Notes: generated by a model not told the origin, from the letters alone. A DNA stretch of 64,000 bases from Paraprevotella stercoravium (GCA_018883665.1 JAHLFU010000086.1:14876-78875), one strand, 5' to 3'; positions 51,683 to 60,387 are shown, numbered from the stretch's first letter. Program-made: numbers and translations.

Positions 51683-53530
51683 ATGGGCGATATAATTCAT
51701 CTGTTACCAGATTCGGTTGCGAATCAGATTGCAGCAGGCGAGGTGATTCAACGTCCTGCTTCGGTTATCAAGGAATTGGTTGAGAATGCGGTTGATGCTG
51801 AGGCTAGGCGCATTGACGTCGTTGTGGTGGATGCCGGCAAGACTTCTATCCAGGTTACTGACGATGGAAAGGGTATGTCGGAAACAGATGCCCGTTTGGC
51901 TTTTGAACGTCATGCAACATCAAAAATCCGTCAGGCAAGCGATTTGTTTGCTTTGTCTACTATGGGGTTTCGTGGTGAAGCTTTGGCTTCTATCGCAGCT
52001 GTGGCACAGGTCGAATTACGCACACGGCAGAAAGAGGCTGAGATAGGTACTAGTGTATCTATTGCTGCGTCTAAGGTTGTCGGACAAGAGCCGGTAGCTT
52101 GTCCTTCCGGAAGCAGTTTTATCGTCAAGAACTTGTTTTTTAATATTCCGGCGCGTCGTAAATTTCTCAAATCCAATCAGACTGAATTAAGTAATATTCT
52201 TCAAGAGTTTGAGCGGGTAGCTTTGGTACATCCTGATATCGCTTTCTCGCTGACTCATAATGATTCTACCATGTTGACGCTTATGCCGTCTTCGTTGCGG
52301 CAGCGTATTGTAAATATATTCGGGCGAAAACTGAACGAGCAATTGCTTTCTGTTGAGGTTGAAACAACATTGGTAAAGCTTTCCGGCTTTGTCGCCAAGC
52401 CGGATTCTGCCCGAAAGAAAGGTGCGCATCAGTATTTCTTTGTGAACGGGCGTTATATGAAGCATCCGTACTTCCATAAAGCGGTTATGGAGGCTTTTGA
52501 TCAGTTGATACCTGCCGGTGAGCAGATTTCTTATTTCCTTTATTTTGAGGTTGATCCTGCTAATATCGATGTGAATATTCATCCGACAAAGACTGAAATT
52601 AAATTTGAGAATGAACTGGCAATCTGGCAGATTATCATTGCGGCAATAAAAGAAGCCCTAGGGCGTTTTAATGCAGTTCCGACTATTGATTTTGATACAG
52701 AGGGGCGTCCGGAAATCCCACTTTTTGAGGAGAATAAATTAGATGTAGAACGTCCTGTAACTCAGATAAATCCGGACTTTAATCCTTTTAAGTCGCAGAC
52801 TCCTTCATATGAGCGTAAAACGGAGTCGGATCGCTATGCTCCTTCAAATTGGGAGGATCTGTATCCCGAGTCATCTCAAACTTCTGGTTCATTTGATCAT
52901 TACGTCTCAGTGCCTGATGAGGCTCCTCAGGAAGGGCTTTATGATAATATGGCTGACTTTTCAGATAAGTCGACTCAGCATTATCAGTATAAGGGGCGTT
53001 ATATTATGACTGCTGTTAAATCCGGTCTGATGATTATCGATCAGCAGCGTGCACATATTCGGGTATTGTTTGATCGTTTTCTGGAGCAGATTAATGCGCG
53101 TCAGATGGCTTCTCAAGGGTTACTTTTCCCTGAAATGATTCATTTGTCGCCGTCTGAATCTGTGGTGATAGAACATTTGCAGGATGAATTGCATGCTTTG
53201 GGGTTTGATCTTCAGAGTCTGGGAGGAGGAGCTTATAGTCTGAATGCGATTCCTTCGGGAACGGAGGGTTTGCATGCCGAGACTCTGATCCGTAATATTA
53301 TTGATACGGCAATGGATAAGGGTAGCGGAATTGGAGACGAAATAAATAATCGTATGGCTTTGGCTTTGGCACGCAATGTTTCAATTGTACCAGGCCAGGT
53401 ACTAAGCAATGATGAGATGGAAGCTTTGGTGGATAGCTTGTTTGCTTGTCAGACTCCGAATTTTACTCCAGACGGAAAAGTGATCATTACTATTCTGGAG
53501 CAAGAGAATATAGAACGTTTATTCCGTTAG
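51683..53530 (+). CDS. mutL: DNA mismatch repair protein MutL
   Basis: MutL links mismatch recognition by MutS to downstream repair. The 615-residue protein has the GHKL ATPase motifs: IAAGEVIQRPASVIKELVENAVDA (first 20 given at residues about 14-33), DDGKGM (about 59-64) and TMGFRGEALASI (about 93-104), and a C-terminal dimerisation domain (about 430-610). A QxxHAxER-type endonuclease motif is not evident; QQRAHIRVLF (about 453-462) is nearest, so endonuclease activity is uncertain. ATG 51683 follows AAAGGAG and is clearly the start; the frame back to 51617 is inside the previous gene. Confidence 0.95.
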   Translation: MGDIIHLLPDSVANQIAAGEVIQRPASVIKELVENAVDAEARRIDVVVVDAGKTSIQVTDDGKGMSETDARLAFERHATSKIRQASDLFALSTMGFRGEALASIAAVAQVELRTRQKEAEIGTSVSIAASKVVGQEPVACPSGSSFIVKNLFFNIPARRKFLKSNQTELSNILQEFERVALVHPDIAFSLTHNDSTMLTLMPSSLRQRIVNIFGRKLNEQLLSVEVETTLVKLSGFVAKPDSARKKGAHQYFFVNGRYMKHPYFHKAVMEAFDQLIPAGEQISYFLYFEVDPANIDVNIHPTKTEIKFENELAIWQIIIAAIKEALGRFNAVPTIDFDTEGRPEIPLFEENKLDVERPVTQINPDFNPFKSQTPSYERKTESDRYAPSNWEDLYPESSQTSGSFDHYVSVPDEAPQEGLYDNMADFSDKSTQHYQYKGRYIMTAVKSGLMIIDQQRAHIRVLFDRFLEQINARQMASQGLLFPEMIHLSPSESVVIEHLQDELHALGFDLQSLGGGAYSLNAIPSGTEGLHAETLIRNIIDTAMDKGSGIGDEINNRMALALARNVSIVPGQVLSNDEMEALVDSLFACQTPNFTPDGKVIITILEQENIERLFR

Positions 53531-53551
53531 ACTAATTTTTGAATAAAGTAA

Positions 53552-53608
53552 AAAATAAAAGATGCACGAATTTGTCAGATTAGAGACTCTTCGTGCATCT
53601 TTTATTTT
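53552..53608. terminator. Bidirectional terminator between mutL and the pseudouridine synthase
   Basis: Arms 53552-53570 and 53590-53608 form a perfect 19-bp stem with A-rich left and T-rich right sides. The right end reaches the stop codon of the minus-strand gene (53607-53609). Confidence 0.85.
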
Positions 53609-54278
53609 ATTTTTTCTGAAAACTTTTCCATAAAACCGATTCCGGCACAGGGGCTTCGAAAGACATCATTTCCTTGGAGACTGGATGAATGAATTCAATT
53701 TTTCGGGCGTGCAGGCAAATGCTTCCGTCTGGATTACTGCGTTGCGCTCCGTATTTTAAGTCACCTTTGATAGGGCATCCCATTTTGGCTAGCTGGCATC
53801 GGATTTGATGATGGCGTCCGGTCTGTAAATTGATCTCTAGGAGATAATAATGTTCCGAACGCCCAATGACTTTGTAGTCAAGTATTGCTTTCTTGGAATC
53901 CTTGACTTCGCGGTCATACGCATACGATTTATTTTGTTTCTCGTTGCGTACCAGCCAATGCACCAGCTCGCCGGCAGGTGCCGGCGGCTGGTTTTTCACA
54001 ATGGCCCAATAGGTTTTTTTAATGTCTTTAGTCTTGAACATTTCGTTCAGGCGGCTCAAGGCTTTGCTGGTTCTTGCAAAAAGAACCAATCCGCTAACAG
54101 GGCGGTCCAAACGATGAGTTACTCCTAAGAATACATTACCGGGTTTATGGTATTTTTTCTTAATATATTCTTTTACGGTTTCTGATAAAGGAGTATCACC
54201 GGTTTTGTCTCCCTGAACGATTTCAGAACTGGCCTTATTGACCAGAATAATATGGTTATCTTCGTAAACGACGTTCAT
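53607..54278 (-). CDS. RluA-family pseudouridine synthase
   Basis: A 223-residue enzyme that isomerises uridine to pseudouridine in rRNA or tRNA. It has the RluA signature HRLDRPVSGLVLFARTSKAL (residues 55-74), with the catalytic Asp58, and LLEINLQTGRHHQIRCQLA (about 147-165). There is no S4 domain, so it is the short RluA/YciL-like form; the target cannot be told. It starts 4 nt after the fabG stop on the same strand, making tetR-fabG-rlu one probable transcript. Confidence 0.9.
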   Translation of the reverse strand: MNVVYEDNHIILVNKASSEIVQGDKTGDTPLSETVKEYIKKKYHKPGNVFLGVTHRLDRPVSGLVLFARTSKALSRLNEMFKTKDIKKTYWAIVKNQPPAPAGELVHWLVRNEKQNKSYAYDREVKDSKKAILDYKVIGRSEHYYLLEINLQTGRHHQIRCQLAKMGCPIKGDLKYGAQRSNPDGSICLHARKIEFIHPVSKEMMSFEAPVPESVLWKSFQKK

Positions 54279-54282
54279 CGAA

Positions 54283-55029
54283 TTACATGTTCATACCACC
54301 GTCAACCTGGATAACCTGTCCGGATACATAGCTAGACAAGTCAGAGGCCAGGAACAATGCGATATTGGCCACATCTTCCGGAGTACCTCCGCGGCGCAAT
54401 GGAATACCTTTGATCCATTCCTTGCGTACTTCTTCAGACAAGGCCTGAGTCATGGCTGTTTCAATGAATCCCGGTGCAATAGCGTTGGCACGGATACCTT
54501 TGGCACCCATTTCTTGAGCGATAGACTTTGCCAATGCGATCATACCTGCTTTAGAAGCAGAGTAGTTACACTGTCCTGCATTACCGTGTACACCAACAAC
54601 AGAAGCCATATTGATGATTGAGCCACCCTTCTGACGCATCATAATCGGAGTACATGCATGAATGAAGTTGAATGCTGATTTCAGGTTAACCCCGATTACT
54701 GCGTCCCACTGAGCCTCAGTCATTCTCAACATCAGGCCGTCCTTAGTAATACCGGCATTATTTACCAGAATATCAATTGAACCGAAATCTTCCTTAACCT
54801 GATTTACTACTTCGGCAGATTGAGCAAAGTCAGCTGCGTTAGAAGCATATCCTTTTACTTTTACTCCCAAAGCTGCGATTTCCTCTTCGGTAGCCTTACC
54901 ATTTTCATCGATTACCAAGTCTGTGAATGCGATATTAGCTCCCTCAGAAGCAAATTTCAGAGCGATAGCCTTACCAATGCCACGGGCTGCTCCCGTGATT
55001 AAAGCTGTTTTTCCTGTTAATAGTCCCAT
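54283..55029 (-). CDS. fabG: 3-oxoacyl-[acyl-carrier-protein] reductase
   Basis: FabG reduces 3-oxoacyl-ACP with NADPH in fatty-acid elongation. The 248-residue SDR shows ITGAARGIGKAIALKFASEG (residues 10-29, cofactor motif), LVNNAGITKDG (about 86-96), the catalytic Ser in NMASVVGVHG, and YSASKAG (about 155-161) with Tyr and Lys. The C-terminus GQVIQVDGGMNM is typical. It lies 42 nt downstream of a TetR-family regulator gene, which may control it together with its own gene. Confidence 0.95.
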   Translation of the reverse strand: MGLLTGKTALITGAARGIGKAIALKFASEGANIAFTDLVIDENGKATEEEIAALGVKVKGYASNAADFAQSAEVVNQVKEDFGSIDILVNNAGITKDGLMLRMTEAQWDAVIGVNLKSAFNFIHACTPIMMRQKGGSIINMASVVGVHGNAGQCNYSASKAGMIALAKSIAQEMGAKGIRANAIAPGFIETAMTQALSEEVRKEWIKGIPLRRGGTPEDVANIALFLASDLSSYVSGQVIQVDGGMNM

Positions 55030-55071
55030 AATATCTTTGTAATTAAATATTATATAAAGTATTTATTTGGT

Positions 55072-55656
55072 TTATAATTTCTTTAAAGCCTTGTTTAATA
55101 AAGCCTGTACCATTGGTTTACAGGTTTCCTGATTTAGTCCTTCACCTAGTCTGCCGTAAATATAAGGTACTTCAAGTCCTTTGACACAATAATGGATGAT
55201 GTCCGAAACCAGGAGTACATTGGGTATTTCAAAGATTTGCCGCTGTATACCTTCGGTAATGACTTTTTGTATTAGATTGATTTCTGCCAGATCAAAATTC
55301 TTCCGTACTTTTTCAACCATCCAAATGTCCCGAAAAAATTCAGCTCTTAAATTGCCGTTACGAAATACTGCTTCTTTAATCAGGTTTAGATGGGCAAAAA
55401 TCAGTTCCAGCAGTTTCTCCTCCGGGGGAATATTTCGGGTGGCAACTTCTGCCATTTTTTGAGTCAGTCGGTCCAGCTCAGTTTCAATGACAGCATAGTA
55501 TAATTCTTCTTTATTTTTAAAGTACGTATATAGGGTGCGACGTCCTTTCTTAGAAGCTACGGCAATGTCATTCATTGTCGTGGCCTCCAATCCGTTTTTT
55601 GCAAAAAGCACTCTTGCAACTTCTACTAGTTTGAGCTTTGTTTTTGAAACTGCCAT
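55072..55656 (-). CDS. TetR/AcrR-family transcriptional regulator
   Basis: A 194-residue repressor. The N-terminal DNA-binding domain (about residues 5-52) has the TetR helix-turn-helix, GLEATTMNDIAVASKKGRRTLYTYFKNKEELY (only in part quoted), with GRRTLYTYF as the recognition helix. The C-terminal ligand domain (about 65-190) is divergent. Position before fabG, in the same direction, suggests control of fatty-acid synthesis by an acyl ligand, as for FabR-like or FapR-like logic; this is inference. The promoter boxes are almost directly before the ATG. Confidence 0.88.
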   Translation of the reverse strand: MAVSKTKLKLVEVARVLFAKNGLEATTMNDIAVASKKGRRTLYTYFKNKEELYYAVIETELDRLTQKMAEVATRNIPPEEKLLELIFAHLNLIKEAVFRNGNLRAEFFRDIWMVEKVRKNFDLAEINLIQKVITEGIQRQIFEIPNVLLVSDIIHYCVKGLEVPYIYGRLGEGLNQETCKPMVQALLNKALKKL

Positions 55657-55664
55657 AATTGATG

Positions 55665-55696
55665 CAAAAGTAAATTCTTTTTTTTAGAATGCCAAA
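55665..55696 (-). promoter_or_regulatory. Promoter of tetR-fabG with both boxes
   Basis: On the minus strand TTTG (55693-55696) and TACTTTTG (55665-55672) lie 20 nt apart, a consensus match. The start codon at 55656 is only 8 nt past the -7 box, so the transcript should be nearly leaderless. Confidence 0.75.
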
Positions 55697-55808
55697 AATT
55701 ACATTTGAAACTTTTGCTTTTATAAGAAGAGAAAATATGGAAAAAATGTCTTATTTAGGGGAACTGCCATATTTTTTTGAGGAAAAAATAAAAAAAACAT
55801 CTCCAAAA

Positions 55809-55840
55809 TTTGGATGGTATTAATAAAACCCTTACCTTTG
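55809..55840 (+). promoter_or_regulatory. Promoter of tRNA-fMet with both boxes
   Basis: TTTG at 55809-55812 and TACCTTTG at 55833-55840, 20 nt apart, ending 41 nt before the tRNA. Confidence 0.8.
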
Positions 55841-55881
55841 CAAACGAAATCAGGAAACAATCCCTGATGGATGGTTAACAT

Positions 55882-55954
55882 CGCGGAGTGGAGCAGTTGG
55901 TAGCTCGCCAGGCTCATAACCTGGAGGTCGTCTGTTCGAGTCGGGCCTCCGCAA
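55882..55954 (+). tRNA. Initiator tRNA-fMet (CAT)
   Basis: A 73-nt cloverleaf with acceptor stem 55882-55888/55947-55953, D stem GAGC/GCTC, anticodon loop CTCATAA with CAT at 55915-55917, and T loop TTCGAGT (55935-55941). Initiator features are the unpaired C1-A72 at the acceptor end and the A11-T24 pair in the D stem. The anticodon stem is CCAGG/CCTGG, so only two of the usual three G-C pairs are present. CCA is not encoded (ACTA follows). Confidence 0.93.
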
Positions 55955-55959
55955 CTAAA

Positions 55960-55995
55960 AAAGCGCAATTTGCAAAGAAAAGCAGATTGCGCTTT
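55960..55995 (+). terminator. Terminator after the tRNA
   Basis: Perfect 10-bp arms at 55960-55969 and 55986-55995 right after the tRNA, with T-rich sequence following. Confidence 0.7.
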
Positions 55996-56055
55996 CTTGT
56001 TATTGATAGTTTGTTGGCTGGTCCCGCTCATTAGTTTGGGTTTTATAAAATAATA

Positions 56056-56099
56056 AAACCTCGGAAAGCATCTTTGTTTAAGTGATCTTTCCGAGGTTT
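56056..56099 (-). terminator. Terminator of the DUF4234 gene
   Basis: Perfect 13-bp arms at 56056-56068 and 56087-56099; on the minus strand the stem is followed by a T-rich stretch, 28 nt after the DUF4234 stop. Confidence 0.75.
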
Positions 56100-56127
56100 G
56101 AATATTTTTGGAAATGTTTTTATTGCA

Positions 56128-56529
56128 TTACAGCTTATTGATTTCGTTGTAGGTTGCATTTACTGCATTTTGCAAGTAAAGTATTTTGCAGAATACAACC
56201 AAATACATAATACCTAGGGTAAGCCATCCGAGGAACACTGTTAGCAGGTAAGTAGACATTTGCAATCCTTCTGGTTTTCCATTCTTGGATAGATATTGAT
56301 TGCAGCGATTAATCCACATACACCACCATACAATGGAATAGATGCCTAATGTGATTATAGATAGAAGAATATAAACGATTAATCCGGATGTGTTTTTACC
56401 ATCATCTTTACAAGCTATATTCGTTTCTTTGGAAAAAGCATGGATCAGATACCAAGTGTAAAATCCAAAGGTTACAATAGATAAAAGAAGAGTTAGCCAA
56501 AAGCCTCTGTTTGTTGTTAGTTTATTCAT
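56128..56529 (-). CDS. DUF4234 membrane protein
   Basis: A 133-residue membrane protein with three hydrophobic segments (about residues 11-31, 48-71 and 94-116). The opening RGFWLTLLLSIVTFGFYTWYLIH and the later VYILLSIITLGIYSIVWWCMW share the repeated G(F/I)Y-x-x-(V/W)W pattern of DUF4234, a family of small membrane proteins of unknown function, often co-found with single-gene units. It has its own terminator and no partner genes. Location is the inner membrane. Confidence 0.8.
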   Translation of the reverse strand: MNKLTTNRGFWLTLLLSIVTFGFYTWYLIHAFSKETNIACKDDGKNTSGLIVYILLSIITLGIYSIVWWCMWINRCNQYLSKNGKPEGLQMSTYLLTVFLGWLTLGIMYLVVFCKILYLQNAVNATYNEINKL

Positions 56530-56710
56530 GGGTATTAATAATATAAATTAAATTTTCGCTCTTTAGACTTTGCGAATTTTGTCCTGTTTTTATAAGTTCA
56601 GCTCTTTTCGCTGATAAAATTAGTAATATTCAATGAAACAAAAGAACGGATTTAAAAAAAGATTCTTGTTTTTGAGTTTATTTTATTAAAATTAGAAACA
56701 TAAAAGAAGA

Positions 56711-56876
56711 TATGCCAGAACTAAAATGACAATTCCTCAAAGTTACAGGTTGTAACTATAATATAAAAAAGGGTCTTATCAAACTCTGTATAGAATAATG
56801 ATACGACCCTTGCTTTTGTCTTTTAGGAGGCTCAAACTTCAAATTATAGATTCATATTCTCAGAAATGAGTTTTGA
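56711..56876 (+). repeat. Dispersed 166-nt repeat, copy B, with hairpin
   Basis: Second copy of the element at 22881-23046, in the same orientation. Its hairpin has arms 56769-56781 and 56799-56811 (12 of 13 pairs). On the minus strand this stem is followed by a T6 run, so here it probably ends the thiamine operon. Confidence 0.7.
56769..56811 (-). terminator. Probable terminator of the thiamine operon
   Basis: The hairpin inside repeat copy B, read on the minus strand, has a 13-position stem with one mismatch and a 17-nt loop, followed by a T run. It lies 97 nt beyond the thiamine pyrophosphokinase stop. Confidence 0.6.
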
Positions 56877-56907
56877 TGGTCCCTTAAAAACGTATTATAT
56901 GTCCTTT

Positions 56908-57543
56908 TTATTTCTTCTCACCGATATAAACCAGATAAGGACCTTGACAACGAATCGTAAAGGTACCTTCGGTTGTTTCGTTCAGAGTGCCTTCCCACCA
57001 GCTCTGAAAATCGCGGATCGGATATTTCAGGCCTTCACCGGTCATGCCTTGTGTTCCGAAGTTGAAAATGGAAACTTGAGTGCCTATCGGGCAAGTGAAG
57101 CTGCAATCATTTTCTGCTGGGATAAAGACACCGTAATCTGTATACATACGTACATCCAATCCCATTTTCTGATATTCCATCAGCAGACTGATATTGCCCA
57201 AGGTATGATCCTCACGCATACCGGTTGCTCCCACAATAGCTATTTTCCGGAATCCTTTATCCTGAAGAAAACGTATGGCCTTGGTCTGGTCGTTGGTTTC
57301 TTGATCCGGGTCGTGATGGATGATGGAAGCATACAGGCGTCGGTATTGCGGATCAATAGAATCACTGTCGCCTACAATAATATCAGGTACAAGACCGGAA
57401 TCCAGATACTGGTTGGCTGCTCCGTCGCAGCAAGCCACATAAGGAGCTGATTTGAGTTTGTGAACCGGTGTCGGACGGAAAGGGAAATCACCGTTGGCCA
57501 CGACGACTGCTTCCGGAATAAATTCAGTGGTATTTGTTTTCAT
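56908..57543 (-). CDS. Thiamine pyrophosphokinase
   Basis: This enzyme (tnr3/thiN type) phosphorylates thiamine to thiamine pyrophosphate with ATP. The 211 residues show VVANGDFP, ACCDGAANQYLDSGLVPDII (about 33-52), the metal-binding VGDSDSID (about 53-60) and DQETNDQTKAI (about 74-84), all typical of the family, and GATGMREDHTLGN. ATG 57543 overlaps the pnuT stop by 4 nt; a longer open frame back to 57720 lies within pnuT and is not used. It is the third gene of the TPP-riboswitch operon. Confidence 0.93.
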   Translation of the reverse strand: MKTNTTEFIPEAVVVANGDFPFRPTPVHKLKSAPYVACCDGAANQYLDSGLVPDIIVGDSDSIDPQYRRLYASIIHHDPDQETNDQTKAIRFLQDKGFRKIAIVGATGMREDHTLGNISLLMEYQKMGLDVRMYTDYGVFIPAENDCSFTCPIGTQVSIFNFGTQGMTGEGLKYPIRDFQSWWEGTLNETTEGTFTIRCQGPYLVYIGEKK

Positions 57544-58118
57544 TGTTCTACTTTTATGAGACGTTTCCATTTCAAGAAGCCAAAGATAGCAATTACTGTG
57601 TAAAAACCGTAAAGAATTGCTGTAAAATATAAATCTTTGTAGAAATAGAGGCCGCAGCATACAATATCTACCAATATCCACGCCAGCCATTGTTCCACAT
57701 ATTTCTTGGCCAGCATCCACAGGGCAATGACACTCAGTGCTGTCGTAAAGCTGTCAAACCAGGGCACTGTACTGTCGGTATAGCGGACTAAAATAAAACC
57801 GATGCCGGTAAACAATGCTGCAAACAGAAAGAGCAGGATGGGGAGCGTGCGGAGCGGAAGATGTCCGATACCCGACTCCTGCATTTCTGTTGTTTCTTGC
57901 CCCTTCTTTTGGTATTTCCAGGCAATCCAGCCGTAGACGGATGCCAGTAGATAATAGATATTGATACCGAAGTCGGCATACAGGCCGGCCTGATAATATA
58001 CCACAATATAGATAGCTGGCATGATGATGCTGGCTATCCACAGATAAATGCTGGCTTTGTATTCGAGCCACAGATAGGCCAGTCCCACAAGGGTACCGGC
58101 CAGTTCCAGATAATTCAT
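57540..58118 (-). CDS. pnuT: PnuT-type thiamine transporter (PnuC family)
   Basis: A 192-residue inner-membrane protein with about seven hydrophobic segments of the PnuC family. LASVYGWIAWKYQ (about 58-70) and a C-terminal VDIVCCGLYFYKDLYFTAI stretch match the family. PnuC proteins carry nicotinamide riboside, but members next to thiamine pyrophosphokinase and a TPP riboswitch, called PnuT, carry thiamine. Position between the TonB receptor (18 nt) and the kinase (4-nt overlap) settles the choice. Facilitated uptake would be trapped by the kinase. Confidence 0.9.
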   Translation of the reverse strand: MNYLELAGTLVGLAYLWLEYKASIYLWIASIIMPAIYIVVYYQAGLYADFGINIYYLLASVYGWIAWKYQKKGQETTEMQESGIGHLPLRTLPILLFLFAALFTGIGFILVRYTDSTVPWFDSFTTALSVIALWMLAKKYVEQWLAWILVDIVCCGLYFYKDLYFTAILYGFYTVIAIFGFLKWKRLIKVEQ

Positions 58119-58136
58119 AGATGTCAGTTTTGAATG

Positions 58137-60362
58137 TTAGAAAGAAATGGATACATGTCCCAAGGCATGAATGCCGGCCTGGGCGGCATATCCTGCATAG
58201 CTTTGGCGCACCTTGTACCCGTTAACGGTTTCGTAATAACTTCCGGCATATCCGTTATTTTCGTATTGGGTGTTGAACAGATTGTACACACTTACACCAA
58301 GAACCAGTTCTTTGATTTTACGCGGGTGGAACGTGTAACTCAGGTCCAGATTGCTGACACAATAGGCATCGAGCATCTGGTCTTTCTGGCCGGCATTGGT
58401 CATATACTGACTGCCTACATATTGAGTGCAGAGTGCGGCTTCCCATTGGCGGTAAGAGAACGTGAAACGGTTGCTGGCCGTCCAATCCGGTGAGAAAGCA
58501 ATCGGTGTGTTGCCGTGATGGATTACCCAAGGATTCATCTCTTCATCGTAGAGTGTTTCCGTAAAATCCACGATGCGGTTGCGGCTCCACGTTGCAGTCA
58601 GATCCCAGCGGAACCATTCAACAGGCTTCAGACTTCCGGTCAGTTCCACTCCCAGACGATAGCTTTTCGGTACATTGTCTGTCAGAGCTTCACCGATTTC
58701 ATTGACTTCGCCGGTCAGAATCAGCTGGTCCTTATAATCCATAAAATACAGATTGGCTCCCAAGGCCGCAATCCGGTTCTGGAACTGATATCCCAGTTCA
58801 TAGTCGAGCAGACGTTCCGGCCGTGGCAGTCTGTTCTGTTTCATCTCAGTGTAATTGTTCCGGGTCGATTCTTTCTGAGCTACTGCAAAAGAAGCATACA
58901 GTCGGTTGCTTTTATTGATCTCCCAGTTAAGGCCGGCTTTCGGATTGCAGAAATTAAAATGTTCGTTTACATTCAGTTCCTGCATCTTTCCGGTTGCCGG
59001 ATTGTATTTGTCATTCTCTCCCTCTATCTGATAGCTGATATGTCGGTATTGCACATCGGCATATACGCTGAGTTGCGGTGTTATGTCATAACTGCCTTTC
59101 AGATAAAGGTTTCCGTCGTTCTTGAATGCTTTGCTGTCATAATACGGGTGCAACGGGTCCAGATCTCCTTCATATTGCTTCACCCAGATGACTCTTCCGA
59201 AATGTTTGCCGTGGTATCTGTTGAAAGCACCACCAAAAGCAATATCCCAAGGCCCTTTGCGATAAGCGATGCCAGCCAATCCGCCGGCAAAGTCATTATC
59301 CATCTGTTTCCGGCGGATCAGATCGTCATCCAGGCGGTTTCCCTGTTCGTCCAGACGGCTTTGCAAACCATATTCGGTCAGGTTGCTTTCCGGTTTGTAT
59401 TCTTCATAAAAACCGTCGCCATGAGTGTAGTGCAGGGCTGCATTCAGTTTCCAATAAGCGTTGAACGTATGGTTTATCAGCAACTGACTGTGCAACTGGT
59501 TATAAATATCATTCTGGTTTTCATAAAAGCGTATATTTCCTTCACTGTCCGTATACATTCCGCAGGAATTGAACGTACGTCCGTACTGCTTCATCTCTTC
59601 TTTGCTGGCATAGTTCCAGGCATGATAGGTCTTTTCTTTTCCTCCGAAGACAAGCAGCTTTACGGATGTGGCATGCGAATAGAAAGCTCCCTGCGTGAAG
59701 AAAGACTGCAGATGGGATGAGGCTCGGTCGATGTATCCGTCACTCCCGATATTGGATAACCGGGCATCAAAGGTCCAGTGATCGTTTATCAGACCGGTTG
59801 CGGCACGGAACATTTCTTTATGTGTATTGAAAGAACCGTAGGTACCTTGAAAAGATGCCGAAGGCTTGAAGGCTGCATTGTCGGTAAGCATGTTCACGCT
59901 GGCACCGAAAGCACCTGCACCGTTGGTCGAAGTGCCGGCCCCTCGTTGTATCTGCACATCCTTGAGAGAAGAGGCCAGGTCCGGTACATTGACCCAATAC
60001 AGACAATGGCTTTCCGAATCATTGAGAGGTACTCCGTTAATGGTTACATTGATGCGGGTTGCGTCTGTGCCGCGTACTCGCAGGGTGGTGTAACCGATTC
60101 CGGTTCCGGCATCACTGGTTGTTATGGCCGAAGGAGTCAGACTTAATAAATAAGGAATGTCTTTGCCCAGATTCCTTTTTTGCAGTTCTTCCTTGCCGAT
60201 GTTTGTGTAAGCGGTTCCGCTTTTTCGTGTAGCGCGATTGGCTAAAATGTCTACACGCTCCAAAGAGCGGCTTACTGCAATAGAATCTTGGTCAGTTGCA
60301 TGATGGGCATACGACTGACTGACCATTCCGGTGAGAATGGAGGTAAGAAGAATAAATCTCAT
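58137..60362 (-). CDS. TonB-dependent receptor, probable thiamine uptake
   Basis: A 741-residue outer-membrane receptor. The signal peptide is at residues 1-21. The plug domain includes ANRATRKSGTAYTNIG, DIPYLLSLTPS, TLRVRGTDATRINVTINGVP (about 86-105) and GAGTSTNGAGAFGASVNM, typical of TonB receptors. A 22-stranded barrel follows to a C-terminal Phe (VSISF). Co-location with PnuT and thiamine pyrophosphokinase under a TPP riboswitch makes it a thiamine or thiamine-derivative receptor. The start is ATG 60362; the frame open to 60455 runs through the riboswitch and cannot be the start. Confidence 0.93.
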   Translation of the reverse strand: MRFILLTSILTGMVSQSYAHHATDQDSIAVSRSLERVDILANRATRKSGTAYTNIGKEELQKRNLGKDIPYLLSLTPSAITTSDAGTGIGYTTLRVRGTDATRINVTINGVPLNDSESHCLYWVNVPDLASSLKDVQIQRGAGTSTNGAGAFGASVNMLTDNAAFKPSASFQGTYGSFNTHKEMFRAATGLINDHWTFDARLSNIGSDGYIDRASSHLQSFFTQGAFYSHATSVKLLVFGGKEKTYHAWNYASKEEMKQYGRTFNSCGMYTDSEGNIRFYENQNDIYNQLHSQLLINHTFNAYWKLNAALHYTHGDGFYEEYKPESNLTEYGLQSRLDEQGNRLDDDLIRRKQMDNDFAGGLAGIAYRKGPWDIAFGGAFNRYHGKHFGRVIWVKQYEGDLDPLHPYYDSKAFKNDGNLYLKGSYDITPQLSVYADVQYRHISYQIEGENDKYNPATGKMQELNVNEHFNFCNPKAGLNWEINKSNRLYASFAVAQKESTRNNYTEMKQNRLPRPERLLDYELGYQFQNRIAALGANLYFMDYKDQLILTGEVNEIGEALTDNVPKSYRLGVELTGSLKPVEWFRWDLTATWSRNRIVDFTETLYDEEMNPWVIHHGNTPIAFSPDWTASNRFTFSYRQWEAALCTQYVGSQYMTNAGQKDQMLDAYCVSNLDLSYTFHPRKIKELVLGVSVYNLFNTQYENNGYAGSYYETVNGYKVRQSYAGYAAQAGIHALGHVSISF

Positions 60363-60387
60363 AAATAATGAAGTATAAAATAAATAA

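Larger units (their letters stand above)
56530..56907. other. 378-nt gap with repeat copy B
   Basis: No gene is seen. The left part (56530-56710) is AT-rich with no recognised signal. The right part is the second copy of the dispersed repeat, which ends 31 nt before the thiamine pyrophosphokinase stop. Confidence 0.5.

Noticed and set aside
55720..56031. A 103-codon minus-strand frame across the tRNA
   Set aside because: It is the complement of the initiator tRNA plus flanks; its CGGPTRTDDLQ-like segment is a well-known artefact of annotating tRNA antisense.
57544..57720. Extended start of thiamine pyrophosphokinase
   Set aside because: These codons lie inside pnuT in another frame and have no place in the family; ATG 57543 with the 4-nt overlap is used.
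58515..59720. A 401-codon plus-strand frame
   Set aside because: It lies wholly antisense inside the TonB receptor gene, has no domain, and is explained by codon bias of that gene.
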